Of a DNA stretch of 43,379 bases, positions 18,032-28,929 are shown piece by piece (position 1 is the stretch's first letter; every line of letters starts with the position of its first letter). The position numbers and the translations under genes were made by a program. The DNA is from Candidatus Absconditabacterales bacterium (GTDB lineage Bacteria; Patescibacteriota; Gracilibacteria; Absconditabacterales; Absconditicoccaceae): the NCBI GenBank assembly GCA_937958645.1, contig CALGNI010000043.1, forward strand, positions 1-43,379. The letters run 5' to 3'. The notes below the pieces were generated by a model. That model was not told the origin of the DNA. It saw nothing but the letters and a program-made list of their open reading frames with translations, and did not search any database.

Positions 18032-20869
18032 ATGAGCAAAGATACAAGATTTTCTCCGGATTTTACCTGAGTAGCAAAAGATAAAAGTTACTATGCACTC
18101 ACGATGTTTCCCTATCCATCTGGTTCTGGATTGCACTGCGGTCATGCTTCTGTTTTCACGATCAATGATGTGGTAGCCAGATACAAACGTATGCAATGAT
18201 TTGCCGTGTTAAACCCTTTTGGTTTCGATGCTTTTGGTCTTCCTACAGAAAACTATGCGATTCAGCAGGGAAAGCCTGCTCGTGAAGTAACCGACATCAA
18301 TAAGCAGCATTTTCTAGATCAAGTGGAAGCATTGAATATGAGTTTTGATATGGAAAGAATTATTGATACCTCAGAACCTGAGTATTATAAATGGACGCAA
18401 TGGATTTTTTCAAAACTCTATGAGGCGGGACTAGCATTTAAAGACACGCTCTGGGTAAATCGATGTCCTTCATGTATGACGGTGCTAGCAAATGATCAAG
18501 TGGTTGATGGTGCTTGTGAACGCTGTAAGTCTGAGATCATCCAAAAGAAACATCCTCAGTGGTTTATTAAGATCACAGACTATGCTGACAGACTTATTGC
18601 GGACTTAGATACTGTAGACCGACCAGAAGAAACTAAAATAGCGCAGAGAAATCGAATTGGGAGATCGGAGGGAGCTGAGATTGAGTTTGAGGTGGCCCTC
18701 ACCCCCCAGCCCCCTCTCCCAACCACTCCTCGTGCCTCGTCACTAGGAGAGGGGGAGGAAGTGAAAATCACCTGTTTCACGACACGTCCTGATACGATCT
18801 ATGGAGTGACTGCGATTGTACTCGCTCCAGAGAATACACTCTTGGATGACATGCTTGATGATGAACACACAACGAAAGTACATGAATACAGACAAACTAC
18901 CTTGGCCAAAACTGCAGTCCAAAGACAGAAAGACCTCAAAGAAAAAACTTGAGTAAATTCTGGTTTGTTTGCAATACACCCACTCACACAAAAAGAAATC
19001 CCTATCCGATACGCTGACTATGTACTAGCTGGATATGGTTCGTGAGCGGTGATGAGTGTGCCTGCACATGATGCGAGAGATAAGGAGTTTGCGGAGAAGT
19101 TTGGGTTGGAGGTAGTTCAGGTGATTAGGCCATTGGTTTCAAATACTGATTTTGATTCAATTGAATTAGAAAGAATTTGATGATACTGTATGATTAAACA
19201 TGAGTCTGAAGAAATGTATTTGGTGGTAAAAGCAGATTGAAAAATAATGTTTCCTTGATGAGGAATTGATGAATGAGAATCTATTCAGCAGTGAGCTGTA
19301 AGAGAAGTAATAGAAGAGACATGATATAAGAATATCGAAATAAAATCTAAGTTGATCGAGATGAATGCAAAGCATTATTTCAAAAAGATTGGGTGATGAG
19401 CACTAACAAATGCTACTATCTTTAAAGCTAGTTTAATGAACGATGAAAATAACTGATTGTCACTAACAAAAGATGAAAAGAAATCCGGAATGCAATATAT
19501 TTGGATGTCTGAACAGCAGATTGTTTCTGAAAATAAAGATGTAGTCTGGGAGTATCTGTTTAATGTTCTTTTGTGAAAAGTAACTATTCGCGAATGAACG
19601 CTTATGAATTCATGAGAATTCAATTGATTATCTCACGTTGACGGACAAAAGATGATAACGGCTCATCTTGAAGATCTATGAGTAGGAAGAAAAAAAGTGA
19701 CATACAAGCTACGTGACTGGTCTGTAAGTAGACAGAGATATTGGGGGAGTCCGGTGCCGATTTGGTATGATGAAGAAGGTAATGATCACCTCGTTCCAGA
19801 ATCTGAACTCCCCGTAGTGCTTCCTTTAGATCTAGAAGATTATAAACCCACAGGAAAGAGTCCATTGGAGGATCATCCTACGTTTCCGAAGTATGGTGAG
19901 AATGGAACCCGCGAATGCGACACCCTGGACACCTTCATGTGTAGCTCGTTCTATTTCCTTCGTTTTCCTGATGCGCACAATGATGAGGAATTGATTCGTA
20001 AAGAGTTGGCTGAGAGTTTGTTGCCGGTGGATTTCTATAGTGGAGGGAAAGAGCATACAGTCGGTCATTTACTATACTCTCGCTTTATCCACAAATTTTT
20101 GTTTGATCAATGATATGTGGATAGCCCAGAGCCTTTCAAGAAATTGATTCATCAAGGAATGGTGCTTGGATCTGATGGGCGCAAGATGGGGAAGAGATAT
20201 GGTAATGGAATAGATCCTACTGAAGTGGTCAATAAGTACGGTGCAGATGCAGTAAGGACCTATATGATGTTTATGTGACCAGTAGAAGCCGATAAACCAT
20301 GGAGTGATACGGCATTAAATGGTGTAGCTAAGTTTTTGAAAAGAGTGGAGAGACTTATGGATGATGGGTTTATATGAGATGAGAATGATGAAATAGAATC
20401 AGCATTAAATATAGCAATAAAATGAGTTACAGAAGATATAGAAAAACTAAAGCTAAATACTTGTATCTCTAAGTTGATGATATTAAATAATTTTGTTCAC
20501 ATGAAGAATGCAGGATCTAATAAATTAAATATATCAAAGAGACAACTATTAATAATAGCTCAATTATTAGCTCCATTTGCTACTGAATTAGCAGAAAAAA
20601 TTTGGAAAAACATGTGATGAGAATGAGATGTTCATTTCAGTCTTCGACCGATTTATGATGAAACTAAAATCATTGAAGCTGCAATAAATATTCCCGTACA
20701 AATTAATGGTAAAGTCAGGTGATTTCTAGTTGCTGATACATGACTAACTGAAGATGAGGTTGTTAGATGAGCAATGACATTAGAAAATATAGAGAAACGA
20801 TTGGAATGAAAAGACCTAGTGAAGATTATTTGGGTCCAGGATAAGATTTTGAATTTGATTGTGAAATAA
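18032..20869 (+). CDS. leuS: Leucyl-tRNA synthetase with an inserted Nudix domain
   Basis: 945 aa. It charges tRNA-Leu with leucine in the cytoplasm. The Rossmann core has the HIGH motif as HCGH in [13 protein letters not shown], a zinc site (CPSC and CERC), the editing (CP1) motifs [12 protein letters not shown] and [27 protein letters not shown], and KMSKS as KMGKR. Between residues about 375 and 515, where other bacterial LeuRS have a short link from VPAHD-RD to VNSGEF, there is an extra domain with a complete Nudix box (GGIDEGE, seven residues, REVIEETGY). A GC-rich palindrome is also translated at residues 222-243. The length exceeds the usual 810-870 aa by about the size of the insert. 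The C-terminal domain ends ILNLIVK. Confidence 0.96.
18693..18760 (+). repeat. GC-rich palindromic element translated inside leuS
   Basis: CCCTCACCCCCCAGCCCCCT opens it, and the arms CCCCCTCTCC (18710-18719) and GGAGAGGGGG (18746-18755) can pair. Its composition is far from that of the A/T-rich surroundings. It stays in frame as [20 protein letters not shown]. The sequence type resembles short GC-rich palindromes dispersed in many bacterial genomes. Confidence 0.75.
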
Positions 20870-20878
20870 AACACGAAG

Positions 20879-20904
20879 GCGCGGTCGACGACCGCGCATT
20901 CTCT
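20879..20904 (+). terminator. GC-rich hairpin after leuS
   Basis: GCGCGGT-CGACG-ACCGCGC, a perfect 7-bp stem, begins 10 nt after the stop. The following ATTCTCTTATTG is only weakly T-rich, so it may be a weak terminator. Confidence 0.5.
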
Positions 20905-20920
20905 TATTGTATAGTACGAT

Positions 20921-21550
20921 ATGATTATAAGAATCCGAAAAATAATCAAGTTCACATTACTCTCTACGTTATGAATCGTTTTTTTCATAGTTTTTTCTTG
21001 GAATTATGTGGAAAAAGAGGGAGCGAAAGGTATAGTCGAGTTGGAGAATATCCCTGATGGGTATACTACCGCACTGATGTTATGAACGAACACGAGATTG
21101 AGCAACGGTCGATGGAATGCATTTCATTATTATCGTGTGGAAGCGATAATAGAATTGGTGAAAGCTAATAAGATTGATACTGTATTGGTTTCATGAGATA
21201 ACTCTCGTGTAGAGTATAATGAGCCAGAAGCAATTCAGGCTGATTTGATAGAATATTGAATCCCTGAAGATATCATAGAATTAGATTACGCATGATTTCG
21301 TACCTTAGATAGTGTTGTACGTTCCCAGACTGCATTTGGAAAAGAAAAAATTATTATCGTCTCGCAAAGATTCCACATCGAGAGAGCATTGACGATAGCG
21401 AGACACTTTGATATAGATGCAGTATGATATGTGGCTGCTCCTGTATCAATCGAAGTAGCACCGCGTGTGTATGTACGTGAAGTGTTGGCTCGTGCGAAAA
21501 TGGTCTTGGATTTGTTTGTGTTGGGGACGAAGCCAAAGTTTGAAGTATAA
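20921..21550 (+). CDS. SanA/YdcF-like DUF218 membrane protein
   Basis: 209 aa. A single N-terminal membrane helix (about 10-27) anchors an outward domain of the DUF218 type: ALMLGTNTRLSNGRWNAFHY, then YRVEAIIELVKANKIDTVLV with SGDN, then EAIQADLIEYGIPEDIIELD, R-LDSVVRS, and IIIVSQRFHIERAL. These match the SanA (vancomycin sensitivity) subgroup, linked to envelope barrier function in enterobacteria. The biochemical role is not established. TATAGT lies 5 nt before the ATG. Some key glycines (LGTNT, SGDN) are TGA. Confidence 0.85.
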
Positions 21551-21592
21551 AAAGAGTACGATTATGATATGTTTATTGTTTATGTATTACTT

Positions 21593-22303
21593 ATGAATTT
21601 ATCATGAAAGACTGCAATATTAACCTGAGCGAGTAGTTGACTTGGAAAATCAATTGCTTGAAAATTGATCGCACAAGGAGTGACAGTCATTGCCCTTGCC
21701 AGAACTGAAGAGAAATTGCAACAAGTGCAAAATGAATTTTGAGCTGAACATTATCATTACTTTGTTGCTGATATTTCAGATAAGGCGAGTATCAAAAACG
21801 TGGCTATACAAATACTCGCTACCTATGATACGATCGATCTTCTGATCAACAATGCAGGGATCTGGCATCAAGGAAGCACTGAAGAGCATTCATTAGATGT
21901 CCTGGAGCAATTATTGGCTACCAATGTGTTTGGTGTCATGGGAATGATCAATGCTTTTTATCCAGCGATTAAAAAGCAAAAACATGGATGTATCTTTACG
22001 GTAAACTCTCTAGCTGGTGTAGAGGGAAATAAAGATCGATCAGCATATTGTGGAACGAAGCATGCACTTACGGGATATATGAAATACTTCAGGGAGGAAG
22101 CTGCAGCAGATGGAATCAAAGTGATGCAGATTCACCCTTGAGGGATGAATACTAGTTTGTTTGAGACTTTTAAATCTGGGTTTGGTGAGCAAGAACGAAT
22201 GATGGATAAAGAAAAAGTTGCTGATATCGTACTGTTTATGATCTCACAGCCTGCAGACATGAATATCGATACGCTCGTGGTGAGAAAGTTTTTTGAACAA
22301 TAA
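21593..22303 (+). CDS. Short-chain dehydrogenase/reductase (SDR)
   Basis: 236 aa, a classical SDR. The NAD(P)-binding TGASSGLG motif starts near residue 11 (two G by TGA), followed by DLLINNAG, the catalytic Ser in NSLAG and the Tyr152-x3-Lys156 pair (SAYCGTKHA), then HPGGMNT. The substrate is unknown. The first-strand motif with an Arg in ALAR suggests NADPH preference (inference). It lies 43 nt after the sanA-like gene with no terminator between them, so they could share a transcript. Confidence 0.93.
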
Positions 22304-22327
22304 TTACCGTCTAAGCAAATACTTTAG

Positions 22328-22333
22328 TATAAT
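22328..22333 (+). promoter_or_regulatory. TATAAT box 6 nt before the ABC-F start
   Basis: A consensus -10 ends six bases before ATG 22340, so transcription would begin at or next to the start codon. No SD can exist on such a transcript. It is one of the clearest cases of the leaderless arrangement seen at many genes here. Confidence 0.6.
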
Positions 22334-22339
22334 TCTCCC

Positions 22340-24007
22340 ATGAAAAGCAAAAATGCGTCACTCACTCTCACAAACATCTCTCATTCACGATGAGCGAAGG
22401 ATCTTTTCGAGAACGTGAATGCTACGATCGTATGAGGGCAAGTGGTATGACTGATATGACCAAATGGAGCTGGGAAATCAACCTTGATGAATATCATGGC
22501 TTGAGATGTTGAACCTCGATCGGGTCAGGTAGAGACGGTCTGAGAGCTTGCTCTGGTTGCTCAGTGACTTGATGCAGATCTTACGATGACAGTACATGAG
22601 TATATTATTTCTGATCGTGATCACACGGCGACACTCGAAGAGCGAGAGATTATGATTGCTATAGGAAAGGTATGAGGAAAAGAAATTGATATCCACCAAG
22701 CACTCGAGACGCTTTCAGGAGGACAAAAAACCAAAGTGAGAATCGCTAAGTGCCTTCTGGATGATGTAAATATCTTGTTGTTGGATGAGCCCACCAATCA
22801 CCTTGATCATCAAGGGATAAAGGCACTGCAATGAGTAATCAAAAGATTTCATGGTCCTGTCGTGATCGTGAGTCATGATAGACAGTTTTTGGATGACGTG
22901 AGTACCGATATTTTTGATCTTCGTTGGTGAAATTTGGAAATCTATGGATGAACGTACACCGCATATATGCATGAAAGGAAGGTAAGAGCTGAAAAACAAA
23001 TGGAGGCATGGAAAGATCAAGAAGACAAGAAGAAAAAGGCAGAAAAGTGGCTTGCAGAACTTAAGGAAAGAGCGAGTTTTTATGATAGTCCACGTTGGGG
23101 GAAATTAATTAGATCAAGAAAGAAGTTGTTTGAAAGAAATTTCGTTGATGGTAAGATAGAAAGAGTGCAAGAAGAAAAACAAATGGGTATGGCTGTTTCG
23201 GGAGGGAAACATAAAGACAAAGAAATGCTCTTGCTTGCACCAGGAGAAGTGGGGAGAATGAAAGATACATGAGATGCGATCTTTGCAAGTTCATTGCCTG
23301 AGTGATCCCATGAGTTATATATGATCCTAGAAGAACTAGAGATCTTAGGGAAAGATCGTATGGTGATGGTATGAGAAAATGGAAGTGGAAAAACAACACT
23401 ACTAGATGTACTGAAAAATAATCTCCCTACGCAAAATACTCCCAAGTGAACTCATAAACTCATTAGTCGATGAGCAAGTATGCGTATCGGATGGTTTTCA
23501 CAGCATGATGAATCACTCAGGGTAGATGATCGCGTGATGTGATGGTGTCTGCGTACCTTTCCTGCAGGACGAGATGAGGCTATGATTAGATCAAAACTCG
23601 CAGGCGCAAATATTCCAGAAGAGGATTTGGTAAAAAGAATGTCAGAGTTGAGTTATGGACAAAGAGTAAAGATTCGTTTCTTACAGTTGATGTTAAGTTC
23701 TTATGATCTGCTTATCTTAGATGAGCCAACGAATCATCTTGATATCTCTACCAGAGAAGCATTGGAAATGATGCTCCAGCAATATGAAGGAGCATTGTTA
23801 GTAGTAAGTCATGATAGACGATTTATCCAGCAAATAGGAATTCTGAGTCAACGAAGCATACAGGATAATGAAATGAAATTACTCCCTCGAGTAGGAGAAA
23901 AGTGACCACATGTGAATTATGTCTCAAGTCGAGAGAAGGAAAAGATCAAACAAGAGCAGGAGAAGGAGAGTGAGGATGAAGATGCTTATGATTTTATGAA
24001 TAATTAG
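22340..24007 (+). CDS. ABC-F family ATPase (ribosome-associated)
   Basis: 555 aa with two ATP-binding cassettes and no membrane segment, as in ABC-F proteins that act on the ribosome (EttA, Uup, resistance types). Cassette 1: Walker A GPNGAGKST, signature LSGGQ, Walker B LLLDEPTNHLD, switch His in VSHDRQFLDD. The linker (about 215-290) is the charged helical P-site tRNA interaction motif region (EKQMEAWKDQEDKKKKAEKW). Cassette 2: GENGSGKTT, a degenerate signature LSYGQ, LLILDEPTNHLD, VSHDRRF. The C-terminus is a charged tail (EKESEDEDAYDF). It cannot be assigned to one subfamily by eye. Confidence 0.93.
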
Positions 24008-24010
24008 TGT

Positions 24011-26125
24011 ATGCACAAAACCCTCAAACACTATTTCGGTTACGACACCTTTCGTCCTTTGCAGGAGGAGATAATTTCGTATGTGATGGAAGGGAATGAT
24101 GCATTGGTGATCATGCCAACCGGATGAGGGAAGTCGTTGTGTTTTCAGCTGCCTGCATTGTTGCTTGATGGATTGACAGTGGTGATTTCTCCATTGATCG
24201 CGTTGATGAAAGATCAGGTGGATGCTTTGAAAGCGAACGGTATCCCTGCAGCATTTCTCAACTCTAGCCAGGATGATTTCCAAAGACAAGAAATCATAAA
24301 GAAGATTCAAAACAAAGAAATAAAATTACTCTACCTCGCGCCAGAGAGCTTAAGAACCTTTGAGTTTATTCGTGGACTGACGGATATTTCATTGATAGCA
24401 ATAGATGAAGCACATTGTATCTCGAGTTGGGGTCATGACTTTCGTCCTGCATATACACAGTTGAGTCAGTTGAAGCAGATCTGTCCAGGTGTGTCTATAG
24501 TCGCTCTTACTGCTACTGCAGATAAGACTACCAGACAAGATATGCTGGAGCAGTTATGAATGCCTGATGCGAAAGTGTTTCTGAGTTCTTTTGATAGACC
24601 AAATCTTTCTCTTACCGTTCGCCCTGGTCAAAAAAGAATAGAGCAAATCAGAGCGATCTTATCAACCAAGCCTTGAGAGTCATGAATTATTTATTGTTTG
24701 TCTCGTGGATCTACGGAAAAATTAGCTGAGAAACTCCAAGCGTTTGGTATCGAGGCTCAAGCTTATCATGCGGGAATGACTCATGCCAAGAGGGAGAAAA
24801 CGCAGGAAGATTTTCTTATGGATCGTAGTCAGGTGATCTGTGCGACGATCGCTTTTGGGATGGGGATTGATAAATCGAATGTAAGACGAGTAATTCATTA
24901 TAATTTACCAAAGAATATAGAAGGATATTATCAAGAAATCTGACGTGCAGGACGTGACGGGATGCCATCGGATACGATCTTGTTTTATTCATATGCTGAT
25001 GTGATTCAACTCACCAAATTTGCTGAGGATTCTGGAAATGCGTCTGTGCAGATTGCTAAACTAGAAAGAATGAAACAGTATGCTGAATCTTTGACTTGTA
25101 GAAGAAAAATTTTACTTCATTATTTTGGTGAAGGAAGGGGTGATGACTGCGGTAATTGTGATGTGTGTAAGCATCCTCCAGAACTATTTGATGGGACAAG
25201 ACTTGCTCAAAAGATCTTGAGTACGGTCTACAAACTCAAACAAACCGAGCCAATGAGTGTAGTGATTGATGTACTTCGTGGATCCAAAAATGCGTATGTT
25301 ATGAGCAGATGATTTCATGCATTATCGACACATGGCTTGCTGATCAAAAAGACTTCCCAAGACCTACAGCGATATATTATTCAATTATTAAACTTAGGAT
25401 ATCTCGAAATGGCATTTCATGCCCGCGATGCTTTGATACTAACGGACACTGCTAGGCAAGTATTGTTCGATGGAACGCAAGTGCAATTGGCAAAACCTCA
25501 TCAAGAGCATATTTCTCTCGCTGCACCAAAATGATCAATAAGTAAGAAAAAAAGCAGCTGATTCTCACTGTTTGAACAACTCAAAGACTTGAGATTATCA
25601 TTGGCGAATAGTAGAGGAGTCCCCGGTCATACTTTATTGTCTGATGCTACGCTCAAGCATATAGAGGAAGTGCAGCCTACCACCATGGCAGTATTGAAAA
25701 CGATTCAGTGAATGGGAGACACAAAGCTTGCTGCGTATGGTAAACAACTCATAGAGCTCGTAAAGGCCTATCAAACAGTTTCATGATCTCGTCGTTCATC
25801 GTGATGATCGACTAAAGTAAGTAAATGATCAACCTTCATGCAAACTTATGCACTTTTGCAACAATGACAAACCCCTCAGCAAATCGCTCAGACTAGAGAG
25901 CTGTGAGTAGGAACGATTTACAATCATATTGCACGTTTGTATAGTTCAGGAAAAGATATCGAAATGTCCAAGTATATTACTGACAAGAAAATTGAATTAG
26001 TAGCACAAGCAATGACTGCAGTGAAACATGAAGGAAAACTTAAGCCATTATATGATTATATTTGATGAGCTGTGAGTTATGATGAGTTGAGATTGGGGAT
26101 GAGTGTGGTGGAGAAGAATTCTTAG
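24011..26125 (+). CDS. recQ: ATP-dependent DNA helicase RecQ
   Basis: 704 aa. It unwinds DNA 3' to 5' in recombination and fork repair. Core motifs: FRPLQEEII (the Q motif), PTGGGKS (middle G by TGA), [21 protein letters not shown], and GRAGRDG with arginine fingers. The zinc site follows ([12 protein letters not shown] then CGNCDVC), then the RQC winged helix and an HRDC-like domain ([14 protein letters not shown] to IELVKAY). The C-terminal segment ([20 protein letters not shown] to YNHIARLY) is the HTH domain found in many RecQ proteins. It starts 3 nt after the ABC-F stop, so it is probably translated from the same mRNA. Confidence 0.96.
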
Positions 26126-26318
26126 AGTCTATGCCATCTGATACCATTTAGCTCTCATTATTTTTTCTTCTTCTCTTGTTCTATAGACTTTTTCCATTAT
26201 ATATACAATAATTATCAAATTAATTCACGTGTTACATAAGTAACCCTTCCAGAGTAATTATCTCATTTCTTTCTTCTTTATTTCACTCAAAGAATTTTTT
26301 TTATTACCTATATTTTTT

Positions 26319-28088
26319 ATGATACCCACGAAAACGCACTCTCGTTCAGAGATACTAAAGAGATTTTTCACTCCCGTTGCATGATTTAAATGAATCTATA
26401 TTGGCTTGATCCTGTGATGACTGATTCATTGATGACTTGCGCTTTGACTTACTCATCTATTGAGATTAATTGTAGATGAAGTACAATCAGGTCAACTTTG
26501 AAATATAACACTGTATATATGAATTATTGTACTCCTTTGGATCATTTATTGAGTAAATGTATATATTTCTGCTCAATATACTCTTAGTTCTATTATACCT
26601 ACTTCAAACAGAGATTTGATGAAGGAATATATGTGAAAGTTTCTTCATCTTAGCTCATTGTATGTGGAGAAGATCTGATCATGAAAACGAATTAATATTA
26701 TTGAAAGATGAGTAGAGGCTTGGTCTCATCTGCTTGAATCAATATGATGGAATTTCACTAAAGTGTGATCTCGTATTGTTTTTTCACTTTTGTATATCGT
26801 CTTTATCGATCTAAAATATGGGATTTTTGCAATGCTTGTTGTTTTGTTAGTAATGTATATTCATTATAAACTGCAAGATAAGGCGTTTCTTCATAGAAGA
26901 GATCGTAAGGATTCTACTATTTGAATTTCCAGGACCGTAGTGAGACAAATTCAATCACATATTGAAATTCTCCAAGCGGATAGGGAGAAAAATGAACTCA
27001 AAACTTATAATGTCTATGCAGATGAAATCTTGAACAGCAATAAACGAATCATGAGATTTAATGGATGAGGGCAATTTATTGCAAAATCGCTGATTGATAT
27101 CTTGAGAGTATGAAGTGTGTTACTTGTTACGTATTGATTGTATTGAAATTATGTTTCTATCGCTGAATTTGTTTCCCTTATGATGATTCTTTCTCTTTTG
27201 GATTGAACGATTTGGCAAGCTACACGTATGTATGTTGATATGCTCAGAGAATATGTTCATATTGAGAAACTTCGAGATGTATTTGATGCTGCTCCTGAAT
27301 CTCTTTCTTGTCATATAGGAAAAGAAATTGTTTTGAGTAAATGAAATATCAATATTAAGAGTCTTAACTTTTGATACTCTCAGGATATGAGTGATCTTGT
27401 CTTCTCAAATTTCTCTCTAGAGTTTGCTTGAGGAAAAAGAACTGCTTTGGTGGGGATGAGTTGATCCTGAAAATCTACCTTAGTCAAACTCATCGCTTGA
27501 TATCTGAAGCCCAATTGAGGTTCAGTCGTAGTTGATGATCAAGATCTTTTAGATGTCTCTTTGAAATCATATTATAAGCATATTGGTTATTTGACCCAAG
27601 AACCAAGCGTTTTCGACGGTACGGTATGGGAGAATCTTACCTATGCAGTTGATGAGACTACTGTAAACAAGAAAGAGCTAAAGAAGAAAGTGGATGCTGC
27701 AATCAAGCATGCTAAATGTGAATTTGTGTATGATTTCAACGAATGACTAGATACAGAGATAGGAGAGAAAGGTATTAGGTTATCTTGAGGACAAAGACAG
27801 AGATTAGCAATTGCCAAGATCTTTATCAAAGATCCAGAGATCATTATCTTAGACGAACCAACTTCAGCATTAGATAGTTTCTCTGAAGAATGAATCACTG
27901 AAGCGATGCATAATTTGTTTGACGGAAGGACAGTGATTATTATAGCGCATAGACTCCAGACTGTGAAAGAGGCAGATGATATTATCTTGCTAGATGAGGG
28001 GAAGGTAGTTGAAAGAGGTACACACGATGAATTAGTAAATCAATGAGGACAGTATGCTAAGATGTTAGAATTACAGAGCTGATTTTAA
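26319..28088 (+). CDS. ABC exporter, fused membrane and ATPase domains (ABCB/MsbA-like)
   Basis: 589 aa half-transporter that works as a dimer in the cytoplasmic membrane. Six membrane helices lie in residues about 20-310. The ATPase domain has Walker A GMSGSGKST (both inner G by TGA), Q-loop YLTQEP, signature LSGGQRQR, Walker [13 protein letters not shown] and H-loop IIAHRLQT. The C-terminal end is [14 protein letters not shown]. The substrate cannot be told. Upstream, 26126-26318 holds no gene, only A/T-rich sequence with a GTTAC-ATAA-GTAAC hairpin. TATATT lies 4 nt before the ATG. Two echoes of its 3' end follow. Confidence 0.93.
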
Positions 28089-28273
28089 AATGGAAAATGT
28101 AATTTTCTTATTTAAAAATCTAGCGGCGTAATTCGTGACAGATACGAGGAACGAGTATATGTTAGAGCTTCAGAGTTGATTTTAATTTGAGATGAAATCT
28201 CAAAATTAAAATACAACGAGGAAGCGACAAACAAATCCGAAGGATTATGCTCGAACTTCAGAGCTGATTTTAA
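28062..28273 (+). repeat. Three serial copies of the ABC exporter 3' end (MLELQSGF-stop)
   Basis: The last nine codons of the exporter (28062-28088) recur at 28159-28185 and 28247-28273. All three read ATG Leu Glu Leu Gln Ser TGA Phe TAA but use different synonymous codons (TTA or CTC, GAA or GAG, TTA or CTT, AGC or AGT). A hairpin (ATTTTAATTTGAGAT with its complement, 28179-28212) follows the second copy. Nothing else in 28089-28342 looks coding. Probably these are 3' remnants of lost tandem paralogues. Confidence 0.7.
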
Positions 28274-28342
28274 TTTGAGATGCAGTTGTTCTTAGTGTTG
28301 AAATAAGTAGTCTTTTAGTGATTTATCTGCTTAACAATTCTT

Positions 28343-28900
28343 ATGTCTCGTATTGAGATCTCTCCGGACATTTATTTAGATAGAATATCGACCAAAGATA
28401 CTTCTCGTTTGCAGGAGATTGCAAATAATCCTGTTTTGAGAAAAAATATGGGAGATACCTTTCCGTATCCATACACCATGAAAGATGCGGAACGATTTGT
28501 GAACAACTGTGATGAAGAGTTTAAGAAAGAATTTGGAGAAAGAAATTATTGAATATATATAGACTGAATCTATGCATGAAATCTATGATGGCACCAAAAG
28601 AAGAAGTGAAGAGAGTTATATAATGTACACCTAGGATATTGGTTATGAAAAGAGTATCGATGAAAGTGAATTATGACAAAGATTATGTCGAAGGTGCTGT
28701 ATGCAATAGATAAGGAGATTCCTGCTCGACACCGTATCTACGCAAATGTAGTTGCATCTAATCCTTGATCTCGTAGAGTGTTAGAAAAGAACTGATTTAT
28801 TTTGGAATGAACTGCTAGAGAAGCCCATCGATATGATAATGCTTGGTATGATAATTGGACATTATCGTTGTTGAAGTCCGAGTTTGATGGATTAGCATAG
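28343..28900 (+). CDS. GNAT N-acetyltransferase (RimJ/RimL type)
   Basis: 185 aa. GNAT enzymes move an acetyl group from acetyl-CoA to an amine. The order fits the RimJ/L group: the N-terminal YLDRISTKDTSRLQEIANNP, then TMKDAERFV, LGYWLGKEYRGKGIMTKIM (the acetyl-CoA loop, R-x-x-G-K-G with one G as TGA), YANVVASNPGSRRVLEKNGF and LEGTAREA. All are typical, so the fold is secure, but the substrate (ribosomal protein, other protein or small molecule) is unknown. TAACAA-like sequence sits 5 nt before the ATG. Confidence 0.92.
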
Positions 28901-28929
28901 TTAAAGCAATCTTTTATAAAGCAATCATT

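Noticed and set aside
26124-26209. AGTCTAT ... ATAGACTTTTT as a terminator after recQ
   Set aside because: The arms are more than 60 nt apart and no compact hairpin forms. The evidence is too weak to list.
26319-28088. Degenerate or frameshifted ABC transporter
   Set aside because: The many apparent stops are TGA glycines. The full motif set is intact.
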